NCBI RefSeq assembly: GCF_003591035.1
Contig: NZ_QYUO01000001.1
Location: forward strand, 3,162,001 to 3,226,000
DNA: 64,000 nucleotides
Origin: Noviherbaspirillum saxi
GTDB lineage: Bacteria; Pseudomonadota; Gammaproteobacteria; Burkholderiales; Burkholderiaceae_D
Direction of reading: 5' to 3'
Positions within the stretch are counted from its first letter, which is position 1. Every line of letters starts with the position of its first letter. This document shows positions 1 to 11,765 of the stretch, one piece after another. Made by a program: the position numbers and the translations under genes. A model generated the notes under the pieces. It did not search any database. It saw nothing but the letters and a program-made list of their open reading frames with translations, and was not told where the DNA came from.

Positions 1-801
1 ATTTTGTTCCAGTTTGACAACCGGCTTTTCGGCTGGTTCCGGCATGGCGGCACCCTTGTCGTTGATCGCCGGCAAGTCCTCGGCAGCGGTCGGACCAACA
101 TCGTGTTCATAGGTGGACGATGGCACCTCGCCATCGAACACCTTGCTCTGGCGACGCTGCATATAGGCGTCCCTTATGAAGACATAGCGATCCAGCGCCG
201 CTTCTTCAACCAGATTGGAGGCGTCGAGCACGCTGGACCGCAAGTCGATAACCCGAATGGTGGATCCAACATTGCGCACATGCACCGGGGCTTTGTAATG
301 CCAAGGGTCACCCTTGAAGTCGAGCGGAGTTGCAAAAGTGTCACGCACGGTAGATGAACCGAGGATAGGCAGTACCAGGTATGGGCCGGATGCAACGCCC
401 CATTTGCCTAATGTTTGCCCAAAGTCTTCCTTGTGCTTGACCAGGCCTGCTTCGCTACCGATATCAAGCACGCCGCCGAAACCCATTGTCGTGTTGACCG
501 CCACGCGCATCACGTCGGACAAGCCATCGGCAATTTTGCCTTGGAGGAAATTGTTAACACCAGTCCATACATCGCCAAGATTGCCAAAAAAATTGTTGAT
601 GCCGATTTGCACGAATTGTGGCAACAGCGTGCTATACACTTCGGCCGCCGGCTTTATTGCGGCTTGATCGACAGTATCGTTAAACGTGAACATTGCCCGA
701 TTGAAGTCTTCAAACGGATCCTTGGGATTGGTTGTCGCACAACCAGTAAGCAGCAACGCCGCAGCAAGTATACTGATTTTTATTTTCAGGGCGGACCTCA
801 T
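1..801 (-). CDS. mlaA: MlaA (VacJ) outer-membrane lipid asymmetry lipoprotein, partial
   Basis: The frame opens at an ATG at 801 and stays open for 267 codons to the window edge, so the 3' end is missing. The N-terminus is a lipoprotein signal: basic start, hydrophobic stretch, then lipobox LLTGC with the lipidated Cys near residue 21. The mature part carries VacJ-family features, including DPFEDFNRAMFTFND just after the lipobox and a central block with VMRVAVNTTMGFGG and GPYLVLPILG. In this family MlaA removes mislocalised phospholipid from the outer leaflet of the outer membrane and passes it to periplasmic MlaC. Its ATG shares one base with the mlaD stop (TAATG), so the two are probably translationally coupled. 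The MlaC gene, if present, would lie to the left outside the window. Identity is confident. Confidence 0.93.
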   Translation of the reverse strand, partial: MRSALKIKISILAAALLLTGCATTNPKDPFEDFNRAMFTFNDTVDQAAIKPAAEVYSTLLPQFVQIGINNFFGNLGDVWTGVNNFLQGKIADGLSDVMRVAVNTTMGFGGVLDIGSEAGLVKHKEDFGQTLGKWGVASGPYLVLPILGSSTVRDTFATPLDFKGDPWHYKAPVHVRNVGSTIRVIDLRSSVLDASNLVEEAALDRYVFIRDAYMQRRQSKVFDGEVPSSTYEHDVGPTAAEDLPAINDKGAAMPEPAEKPVVKLEQN

Positions 802-1274
802 TACTTGTCGCCATCCTTTCCTTCTGCAGCTTTGCTGTAAAGAAACTGACTGATCAGATTTTCCAGTACGACTGCAGATTGTGTCATTTTGATACGATCG
901 CCGGCAGCCAGATTATTGGTGTCGCCGCCGGCCTCAAGGCCGATATATTGTTCACCCAGTAATCCGGCGGTCAGAATCTTCGCCGAGGTGTCCTTGGGAA
1001 ATTTGTAAGTGTTTTCCAGGTCAAGGGTGACAATCGCCTGAAAACTTTTGTCATCAAAGCGGATGTCGGCCACGCGACCGACCACGACGCCGGCACTCTT
1101 AACCGGCGCGCGCGGCTTGAGGCCACCGATATTGTCGAACTTCGTGGTGACGGCATAGGTCTGCGCAAACGAAAGCGAACTCATGTTTCCGGCTTTGAGA
1201 GCCAGAAATACCAGTGCCGCTGCGCCTAACAAGACGAACATGCCGACCCACAGGTCTAATGATTTACGTTGCAT
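801..1274 (-). CDS. mlaD: MlaD, MCE-domain substrate-binding subunit of the Mla phospholipid ABC transporter
   Basis: This 157-residue protein has one N-terminal membrane anchor (about residues 9-28) and a single MCE domain after it (about 38-117, including AVTTKFDNIGGLKPRAPVK and LLGEQYIGLEAGG). That is the usual MlaD architecture and length. MlaD forms a hexameric ring in the periplasm on top of the MlaFE core and receives lipid from MlaC. It lies downstream of mlaE in the same direction but is separated by 113 bp, whereas mlaF/mlaE and mlaD/mlaA overlap. The spacer carries a small dyad (TGAAACC/GGTTTCA near 1302-1320) of unknown meaning. Confidence 0.95.
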   Translation of the reverse strand: MQRKSLDLWVGMFVLLGAAALVFLALKAGNMSSLSFAQTYAVTTKFDNIGGLKPRAPVKSAGVVVGRVADIRFDDKSFQAIVTLDLENTYKFPKDTSAKILTAGLLGEQYIGLEAGGDTNNLAAGDRIKMTQSAVVLENLISQFLYSKAAEGKDGDK

Positions 1275-1387
1275 GAAGCTTACTCTAACTATATGTCGTG
1301 AAACCTGTAGCGGGGTTTCATACCGTGAAAGGTTATATATTTACTAGGTGACCACCGGATGACGATGGTTCCTTCTGCAGCAACTGT

Positions 1388-2167
1388 TCAATTGAACATG
1401 AGGGCCGTCAACAGAAAGTCCAGCCACAAGACTGTCAGTGATGCGATGACGACTGTGCGTGTTGTCGCTCGGGCAACGCCTTCCGGTGTCGGTTGCGCTT
1501 CGTAACCCTGGAACAATGCTATGAACGTTACCGCAAATCCGAACACCACGCTTTTGATCACACCGTTGGCGATGTCTTTCCATACATCGACGCCGGCCTG
1601 CATCTGCGACCAGAATGCGCCTTCATCGACGCCGATCAACTGAACGCCGACGATGTAGCCGCCGAGGATGCCGACCGCACTGAAAATCGCGGCCAATACC
1701 GGCATGGCGATCACACCTGCCCAAAAACGCGGCGCGATCACCCGCTGCATGGGATTGACCGCCATCATTTCCATCGCCGACAATTGCTCGCCAGCCTTCA
1801 TCAAACCGATTTCCGCCGTCAGCGAAGTCCCTGCGCGCCCGGCAAACAACAAGGCGGTGACCACGGGACCGAGTTCGCGTGTCAGCGACAGGGCTACCAG
1901 CAAGCCCAGGGCCTGCTCGGAGCCGTAGCGATTCAAAGTGTAATACCCTTGCAGCCCAAGCACAAAGCCGACGAACAGGCCCGACACGGCAATAATCACC
2001 AGCGAATAATTGCCAATGAAATGAATCTGGTCGGTGACCAGCCGAGGTCGCCGCAGCATGCCGCCGGACGCGCCAAGCACGGCAAGAAATGAGCGTGCAG
2101 CAAAGCCAACATTGCTGACCGATTCACGCACCCGGCGCCCGAGCCCCGCAATCAGGTCGACTATCAT
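1388..2167 (-). CDS. mlaE: MlaE, permease subunit of the Mla phospholipid ABC transporter
   Basis: The 259-residue product is a multi-pass inner-membrane protein of the MlaE permease family. It shows the conserved region RELGPVVTALLFAGRAGTS and the following EIGLMKAGEQLSAM, which form the coupling and core helices. It contributes the membrane channel of the MlaFEDB complex that moves phospholipids between the inner membrane and periplasmic carriers. Its start overlaps the end of mlaF by 4 bp (ATGA), indicating translational coupling in an mlaF-E-D-A operon. Confidence 0.95.
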   Translation of the reverse strand: MIVDLIAGLGRRVRESVSNVGFAARSFLAVLGASGGMLRRPRLVTDQIHFIGNYSLVIIAVSGLFVGFVLGLQGYYTLNRYGSEQALGLLVALSLTRELGPVVTALLFAGRAGTSLTAEIGLMKAGEQLSAMEMMAVNPMQRVIAPRFWAGVIAMPVLAAIFSAVGILGGYIVGVQLIGVDEGAFWSQMQAGVDVWKDIANGVIKSVVFGFAVTFIALFQGYEAQPTPEGVARATTRTVVIASLTVLWLDFLLTALMFN

Positions 2168-2967
2168 TGCGGCTGCCCCAGCTGCAAATCCTCTGCGAGC
2201 GAACGGCCTGCATAATGGAATGGCACCGGACCATCGGCTTCCGCATGCACGAACTGCTTTACGTAGAGATCGTCCGAAGCCTGCATCTGCGCCGGCGTCC
2301 CGTGTGCAACGATTTTCCCTTGCGACAGAAAATACACATAGTCGGCAATGAGGAAGGTTTCATGCACATCATGCGACACGACGATCGAAGTCGAGCCCAG
2401 TGCATTATTTAACCGCCGAATCAGGTTCGCCGTCACTCCCATGGAAATGGGATCGAGGCCGGCAAATGGTTCGTCGTACATGATCAATTGCGGATCCAGC
2501 GCGACGGCACGCGCCAGTGCGACCCGGCGCGCCATGCCGCCGGATATTTCCGATGGCTTCAACTGCGCCGCGTTGCGCAATCCGACTGCATGCAATTTCA
2601 TCAGTACCAGGTCGCGGATCAGCTCTTCCGGCAGGCGCGTATGCTCGCGCAGCGGGAAAGCGACATTTTCAAATACCGAGAGATCGGTAAACAGCGCACC
2701 ATGCTGAAACAACATGCCCATCTTGCGCCGCAATGCATAAAGCGCATCGGTCTTGCGTGGATTGACAGCTTCGCCGTCAACGGTAACAGTACCCCGTTGC
2801 TGGGCAATTTGCCCACCGATCAGGCGCAGGATCGTGGTTTTCCCGGAGCCGGAGCCGCCCATGACCGCGACGACCTTCCCGCGCGGGAAATCCATCTGGA
2901 GTCCCGACAGGATAGGACGGGGGCCATAGGAGAAATGCAGGTCACGGATTTCGACAAGGTTAGGCAC
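2164..2967 (-). CDS. mlaF: MlaF, ATPase subunit of the Mla phospholipid ABC transporter
   Basis: A 267-residue ABC ATPase with Walker A GGSGSGKTT (about residues 37-45), an ABC signature SGGMARRVALARA, Walker B LIMYDEPFAGLDP and the switch His in IVVSHD. The SGGM signature form and short length match MlaF, and the genetic linkage to MlaE and MlaD settles the assignment. It powers lipid movement through MlaE at the cytoplasmic face of the inner membrane. It is the first gene of the operon; the 89 bp upstream hold a dyad symmetry (3007-3024) that may be a regulatory site. Confidence 0.95.
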   Translation of the reverse strand: MPNLVEIRDLHFSYGPRPILSGLQMDFPRGKVVAVMGGSGSGKTTILRLIGGQIAQQRGTVTVDGEAVNPRKTDALYALRRKMGMLFQHGALFTDLSVFENVAFPLREHTRLPEELIRDLVLMKLHAVGLRNAAQLKPSEISGGMARRVALARAVALDPQLIMYDEPFAGLDPISMGVTANLIRRLNNALGSTSIVVSHDVHETFLIADYVYFLSQGKIVAHGTPAQMQASDDLYVKQFVHAEADGPVPFHYAGRSLAEDLQLGQPQ

Positions 2968-3006
2968 AACACGAACTTTTTACGCAAAGACGAGATTGTA
3001 GTGCAG

Positions 3007-3024
3007 AAAGTGCAATCGCACTTT
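3007..3024. promoter_or_regulatory. Inverted repeat upstream of mlaF, possible operator
   Basis: AAAGTGC and GCACTTT form a perfect 7-bp dyad around the 4-bp centre AATC. It lies about 40 bp upstream of the mlaF start, in the only region that could hold the mla promoter. On the minus strand a -10-like TACAAT follows just downstream. The symmetry is seen; the regulator, if any, is not known. Confidence 0.35.
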
Positions 3025-3056
3025 TGAACTAACCCAAGAGTCAGATAAAAAGCCAC

Positions 3057-3096
3057 AAAAAAACCCGCCAAATCTTTCGATCAGGCGGGCTTTTTG
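3057..3096 (-). terminator. Rho-independent terminator of gltBD
   Basis: A GC-rich stem (CCCGCC at 3064-3069 with GGCGGG at 3084-3089) is followed on the minus strand by seven consecutive T residues, 14 bp past the gltD stop codon. A shorter T run lies on the other side, so it may also stop readthrough in the opposite direction. It separates gltBD from mlaF. Confidence 0.85.
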
Positions 3097-3109
3097 CAAT
3101 AAATATAGC

Positions 3110-4573
3110 TTATCGGGGCAGAACCGATGATCCCATCAGGTATTCATCGACCGCTTTTGCGCACTGACGGCCTTCACGGATCGCCCAGACCACGAGCGAC
3201 TGGCCGCGACGCATGTCGCCGGCGGCAAATACCTTGTCCACCGAGGTCTTGTAGCAGCCGTCGCCGTCGGTTGTCGCCTTGGCATTGCCACGCGCATCCT
3301 TGTCGACGCCGAACGCATCCAGCACCTGCTGCACCGGTGATACAAAGCCCATGGCCAGCAATACCAGGTCGGCCTTCAGTTCGAATTCGGAATTCGGCAC
3401 TTCCTGCATCTTGCCGTCCTTCCATTCGACGCGGGCAGCGATCAGTTTTTCGACCTTGCCATTCTTGCCTTCGAGACGCTTGGTGGCGACTGCCCAGTCG
3501 CGGTCGCAACCTTCTTCGTGCGAAGACGAGGTGCGCAGCTTGGTCGGCCAGTATGGCCAGACCAGCGGCTTGTTCTCTTCTTCCGGCGGTTGCGGCAGCA
3601 GTTCGAATTGCACCACCGATGCGGCGCCGTGACGATTGGATGTGCCGACGCAGTCGGAACCAGTATCGCCGCCGCCGATCACGATGACGTTCTTGCCGGT
3701 CGCCATGATCTGGTCTTTCAGCTTGTCGCCGGCATTGACCTTGTTTTGCAGCGGCAGGAATTCCATTGCATAGTGCACGCCCTTCAGTTCGCGGCCGGGA
3801 ACCGGCAGGTCGCGCGGGGTTTCCGCGCCGCCGGCGATGACGATCGCGTCGAAATCTTTCTTCAACTGTTCAGTCGAGACAGTTTCCTTGGCCCAGTTAT
3901 AGACATTGGATGGGAAATCCTTGCCAACGAAAACGCTGGTGCGGAACGTCACGCCTTCGGCCTTCATCTGTTCGACACGGCGGTCGATATGCGACTTTTC
4001 CATCTTGAAGTCGGGGATGCCGTAACGCAGCAGGCCACCAACACGGTCATTCTTTTCAAACACGGTGACGTCATGCCCGACGCGCGCCAGTTGCTGAGCC
4101 GCTGCAAGGCCGGCAGGACCGGAACCAACGACGGCGATTTTCTTGCCGGTTTTGGAAGTCGGGAGCTGCGGACGAACCCAGCCGTTTTCCCAACCCTTGT
4201 CGATGATGAAGTGCTCGATCGACTTGATGCCGACCGGGTCGCTGTTGATGCCGAGCGTACAGGCGGCTTCGCACGGCGCCGGGCAGATGCGACCGGTGAA
4301 CTCGGGGAAGTTGTTGGTGGAATGCAGGTTGTCCAGCGCTTCCTTGTAATTGCCGTGGTAAACCAGGTCGTTCCAGTCCGGAATGATGTTGTTGACCGGG
4401 CAGCCGTTATTGCAGAAAGGGATGCCGCAATCCATGCAGCGCGCGCCCTGCACCTTGGCATCGGCGTCGCTCAGATGGACGGTGAATTCCTTGTAATGCT
4501 TCTTGCGCGAGGTCGGTGCTTCGCTTGCTTCCTGCAAGCGTTGGAATTCCAGAAAGCCGGTTACTTTTCCCAT
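3110..4573 (-). CDS. gltD: Glutamate synthase small subunit (GltD)
   Basis: The 487-residue protein has the GltD layout. An N-terminal cysteine-rich 4Fe-4S region ([17 protein letters not shown], then [14 protein letters not shown]) is followed by an FAD-binding [11 protein letters not shown] motif near residue 151 and an NADPH-binding [12 protein letters not shown] motif. It oxidises NADPH and feeds electrons through FAD and iron-sulfur clusters to GltB, which makes two glutamates from glutamine and 2-oxoglutarate. It follows gltB in the same direction, separated by 183 bp that hold a REPIN-like repeat pair and terminated by the hairpin downstream. Confidence 0.97.
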   Translation of the reverse strand: MGKVTGFLEFQRLQEASEAPTSRKKHYKEFTVHLSDADAKVQGARCMDCGIPFCNNGCPVNNIIPDWNDLVYHGNYKEALDNLHSTNNFPEFTGRICPAPCEAACTLGINSDPVGIKSIEHFIIDKGWENGWVRPQLPTSKTGKKIAVVGSGPAGLAAAQQLARVGHDVTVFEKNDRVGGLLRYGIPDFKMEKSHIDRRVEQMKAEGVTFRTSVFVGKDFPSNVYNWAKETVSTEQLKKDFDAIVIAGGAETPRDLPVPGRELKGVHYAMEFLPLQNKVNAGDKLKDQIMATGKNVIVIGGGDTGSDCVGTSNRHGAASVVQFELLPQPPEEENKPLVWPYWPTKLRTSSSHEEGCDRDWAVATKRLEGKNGKVEKLIAARVEWKDGKMQEVPNSEFELKADLVLLAMGFVSPVQQVLDAFGVDKDARGNAKATTDGDGCYKTSVDKVFAAGDMRRGQSLVVWAIREGRQCAKAVDEYLMGSSVLPR

Positions 4574-4610
4574 GATGTTCCTTGAGTATTTTTTCTATCG
4601 CTGCTCGGTT

Positions 4611-4738
4611 CCCCTCCCCCATGCAGGGGGAGGGTTAGGGTGGGGGTAGTGAGCTTGATTTGACGATAACGCCTGTTCAACCTGCATAGCCTACGCGGCC
4701 CGCCCCATCCTAACCTTCCCCGTATCAGGGGGAAGGAG
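4611..4738. repeat. REPIN-like inverted pair of REP units between gltB and gltD
   Basis: Two similar units face each other. The left unit (4611-4646) is a hairpin with CCCTCCCCC and GGGGGAGGG arms followed by TTAGGGTGGGG. The right unit (about 4702-4738), read on the minus strand, has CCTTCCCCC, a short loop, GGGGAAGG, then TTAGGATGGGG. About 55 bp of unrelated sequence separates them. Two diverged hairpin units with a conserved tail in inverted orientation is the hallmark of REP doublets. It sits in the gltB-gltD intercistronic spacer and would fold into a large RNA structure in the transcript. Confidence 0.75.
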
Positions 4739-4756
4739 CTGGCCAGTCGTTGATGT

Positions 4757-9436
<4,680 letters not shown>

Positions 9437-9472
9437 AAGCTTTCTCCGCAACTTTTGATGTATCGAAGCTGA

Positions 9473-9501
9473 AGGATAGTGCAGCGCAATACTTTGTTCA
9501 A
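9473..9501 (-). promoter_or_regulatory. Sigma-70-type promoter of gltB
   Basis: On the minus strand TTGAAC (9496-9501) and TATCCT (9473-9478) are separated by exactly 17 bp. The predicted start near 9466 leaves a leader of about 30 nt containing the GGAGA ribosome binding site. Box quality and spacing are good; no activator site was recognised. Confidence 0.65.
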
Positions 9502-9512
9502 TCGAAATAATT

Positions 9513-9573
9513 TAGGGTCAGAGTAACTTTTGTATTTGAGCTTCGTTTGCACCAAAATAAATAGGGACAGAGT
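9513..9573. repeat. Direct repeat pair TAGGGTCAGAGT / TAGGGACAGAGT of RAYT-flank type
   Basis: TAGGGTCAGAGT at 9513-9524 and TAGGGACAGAGT at 9562-9573 differ at one base and are 49 bp apart in the same orientation. Each is preceded by an AATAA-rich stretch and followed by a T-rich one. Similar GGGTCAGAGT / GGGACAGA sequences are, from memory, common beside Y1-transposase (RAYT) genes in proteobacteria, and such a gene begins its 3' end about 235 bp away. Confidence 0.5.
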
Positions 9574-9620
9574 GTTTTTCCGGGCATTTTAGCTCGATGG
9601 CATAGCAAATTAGATAAGCT

Positions 9621-9810
9621 TAGGCGCCGCGCAGGAATAAGTTGTGCAATTTGACGGACGTCGCGGGATGCGCTGCAAGGGGCCCGCCGAGGGGCGGGAG
9701 GAGGAGTCATAGCGAGCTATGGCGACGACGAGCAACGCCGCAGCGCGCCGGGGGCGCCGAGCCCGCTACGGCCAGCAGAATTGTGCAAGTTATTCCTGCG
9801 CGGTGCCTTA
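9621..9810. repeat. 190-bp imperfect palindromic element at the RAYT 3' end
   Basis: The outer arms (9621-9652 and 9779-9810) are 32-bp inverted repeats with about four mismatches, both containing GCGCAGGAATAA. The centre holds a second dyad, CATAGC-GA-GCTATG (9708-9721). The two centres nearly coincide, so the whole element could form a cruciform or a long RNA hairpin. The right arm ends on the stop codon of the RAYT gene. This shape fits a non-autonomous palindromic repeat family. No second copy was noticed in the window. Confidence 0.7.
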
Positions 9811-10536
9811 ATGCTGAATTAGCTTGTCCCGCTGATGATCAGGACTTGCCGCAGTCTTGAGTGGCCGCCCGCGTCGCGCCGGTGTCACCCGCCGGTTTGT
9901 CTGCTTGGCCAGCATATTCTTGAATTGCTCCGAACCCAGTGGCCAGCCCTTTTGGGTCGCCTCGCGGAAGGCGGCAATCTCGGTTTCGCTTAAGCCATGG
10001 TTGATGAAGTTGCGATAAGCCGCTTCGCGATCGAAAGGCGTATTTCCCAACGCCCAGAACAGGCGGTGGTCATGGATGACGGGATCGGAGCGCATTCCGA
10101 CATGGTGGGCAAGGCTGGACCATGGATATTCGTCCGCCGAGGCCACCAGGCCGGCACGTGCAGGATTGAGTTCGATATAGCGGCTGCATTGCAGAAAGTA
10201 CTGGTCGGAATCGATGATCGTGGCTTTGTAGCGGCTTTGCCACAAGGTGCCGACGCGCTGATACTTTGCATTGAAATAAGGGACATAGTGCCGCCCTACC
10301 CATTGCATCATGCGCGCCAGGCCCGTTGTATCCGATGGCGACACTAGCAGATGCAAGTGATTCGGCATCAGCACATAAGCATGGACGGCGACCTGGAACT
10401 GTTTTGCCGCTTCCCTAAGCCAGCCGAGGAATGCCGCGTAATCGGCATCGTCGCGGAAAATGGCTTGCCGGTCGATACCACTCTGAAGGATGTGATGAGG
10501 CTGATGCGGAACAACGAGTCGCGGAAGTCGGGCCAT
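9808..10536 (-). CDS. REP-associated tyrosine transposase (RAYT, Y1_Tnp / IS200-like HUH domain)
   Basis: The 242-residue protein begins MARLPRLVVPHQPHHILQSG, the usual opening of the family, so I prefer the ATG at 10536 over an in-frame ATG seven codons upstream; neither has a clear ribosome binding site. It contains the HUH metal-binding motif in MPNHLHLLVSP, the helix with the probable catalytic Tyr in SRYIELNPARAG, the WSSLAHH segment, and a basic C-terminal RRGRPLK tail resembling an AT-hook. RAYTs are single-copy, domesticated relatives of IS200/IS605 transposases that act on REP sequences. Palindromic elements lie beside its 3' end and inside gltBD. The frame is intact. Whether it acts on either repeat is inference. 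Confidence 0.85.
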   Translation of the reverse strand: MARLPRLVVPHQPHHILQSGIDRQAIFRDDADYAAFLGWLREAAKQFQVAVHAYVLMPNHLHLLVSPSDTTGLARMMQWVGRHYVPYFNAKYQRVGTLWQSRYKATIIDSDQYFLQCSRYIELNPARAGLVASADEYPWSSLAHHVGMRSDPVIHDHRLFWALGNTPFDREAAYRNFINHGLSETEIAAFREATQKGWPLGSEQFKNMLAKQTNRRVTPARRGRPLKTAASPDHQRDKLIQH

Positions 10537-10931
10537 AGCGTGCAATCGGACCGCCATCTGGTTTGGCGGATGATGCGATTCTATCGCAGGCCTGTCGCCG
10601 GGATGGCCGGCTGATGCTGCTGCTTCGTTAAATATGTGCGTTCGCTGCGTTGCGCCAAGGTGTGTCGGGACGACTGAAGTTGATCACCCCAGCGCTGTCG
10701 GATTTTCCATTCGCCGCTGCGGCCTTGTTGTTCACATAAATGCTGCTGCGAATCTTGGCTGCGGATGGCAATCGCTTGGACGAAAACCGGATTACCGAAA
10801 TACCGGCGCTCCGAAGGCATGAAGCATTCCATGCACAGATCGACAACTAATTTTCCATTTGTTAACATTGTTTATCCAAGCAGGTAAATTAGCCGTCGTT
10901 CCGGCAGGAAGTATTGTTATTTAATAAATAA
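10537..10931. other. Unassigned 395-bp stretch between RAYT and phosphoesterase
   Basis: No gene is called here. Two overlapping minus-strand frames of 95 and 72 codons (10581-10868 and 10628-10846) cover much of it, but neither has a recognisable motif or a ribosome binding site. The protein-like character seems to move between the two frames, which could mean a decayed gene. The last 70 bp (about 10850-10930) are AT-rich. No terminator with a T run was seen. Confidence 0.4.
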
Positions 10932-11765
10932 CTACTCTAGCGATTGCTGATGCCAACCGTTTGCACTCCGAAAAAAGCTGCTCTCCGGTTCTGCAATGAA
11001 TTCCGCTACTGCGGCATCGAGCCGCCATATCGCAATCGAAACCGATGCAGGGTCGGTATTACCTGATGACGTAATGACGTTGAAGGAATTTGGCGCCGCC
11101 GGGCGGGTGCGATGCGACACCGCAGTTCCAGCCCCGCAGAGGATGAAATGACGCGGCACTGCCGGAAACGCCGCATGTGTCGTGGTCACCAGCGGTACAT
11201 GGACATGGCCGCTCAAGACGATATCGATCCGATGGCGTGCAAACGCCTGGGCGGCATCGCCTGCACCGATGAGAATTTCATGGAGGTCTTCCGGCCATGC
11301 GGTATGCAGCGGCTGGTGCGCGCATGCGATGCGCAAAGGCTCGGTATCGGATGCGGGAATCTGGCTTGCCAATGCCGAGAGCTGCGAGATATCGAGTCTG
11401 CCGCGGGTATGGCGCAAGGGAGTGGTGCTGTCCAGGGCAAGAATTACCATATCGCTGCCGGCCCATATCTGATGTGATTTTCCAAACGCTTCGCAATAAT
11501 TGCGATAAGGCCATGCTGTCCGTGCGAAGACATTAAAAAGCGGAATATCGTGATTTCCCGGAATCACAAGTACTGCCGGAGCACTGAGCGTATCAAGAAA
11601 CTGACGTGCACTTTGAAACTCATGCTTGCGGGCACGTTGGGTGACATCACCAGACACAATCACGACATCGGGTTGCAAGCGTTGAAGCGCCTTGCGCAAT
11701 GCCTCGACGACAAACGGAATCTCAGTGCCAAAATGGGTATCGGAAAGGTGGGCAATAATACTCAT
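10932..11765 (-). CDS. Calcineurin-like metallophosphoesterase
   Basis: The 277-residue protein starts MSIIAHLSDTHFG at the ATG at 11765, which overlaps the stop of the upstream lipid kinase by 4 bp (ATGA); a longer frame upstream lacks family similarity. All metallophosphoesterase motifs are visible in order: DTHFG, GDVTQRA, GNHD, the metal-binding His in ACAHQP, and GHVHVP. Such enzymes use a dinuclear metal centre to hydrolyse phosphomonoesters or diesters; cyclic-nucleotide phosphodiesterase CpdA is one relative. No signal peptide is present, so it is probably cytoplasmic. The substrate is unknown, though coupling to a diacylglycerol-kinase-type gene suggests a phospholipid or lipid-derived phosphate. 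Confidence 0.85.
   Translation of the reverse strand: MSIIAHLSDTHFGTEIPFVVEALRKALQRLQPDVVIVSGDVTQRARKHEFQSARQFLDTLSAPAVLVIPGNHDIPLFNVFARTAWPYRNYCEAFGKSHQIWAGSDMVILALDSTTPLRHTRGRLDISQLSALASQIPASDTEPLRIACAHQPLHTAWPEDLHEILIGAGDAAQAFARHRIDIVLSGHVHVPLVTTTHAAFPAVPRHFILCGAGTAVSHRTRPAAPNSFNVITSSGNTDPASVSIAIWRLDAAVAEFIAEPESSFFRSANGWHQQSLE

Noticed and set aside
1298..1322. Small dyad TGAAACC/GGTTTCA in the mlaE-mlaD spacer
   Set aside because: The stem is short, has no T run and lies inside an operon, so it is not called a terminator or operator.
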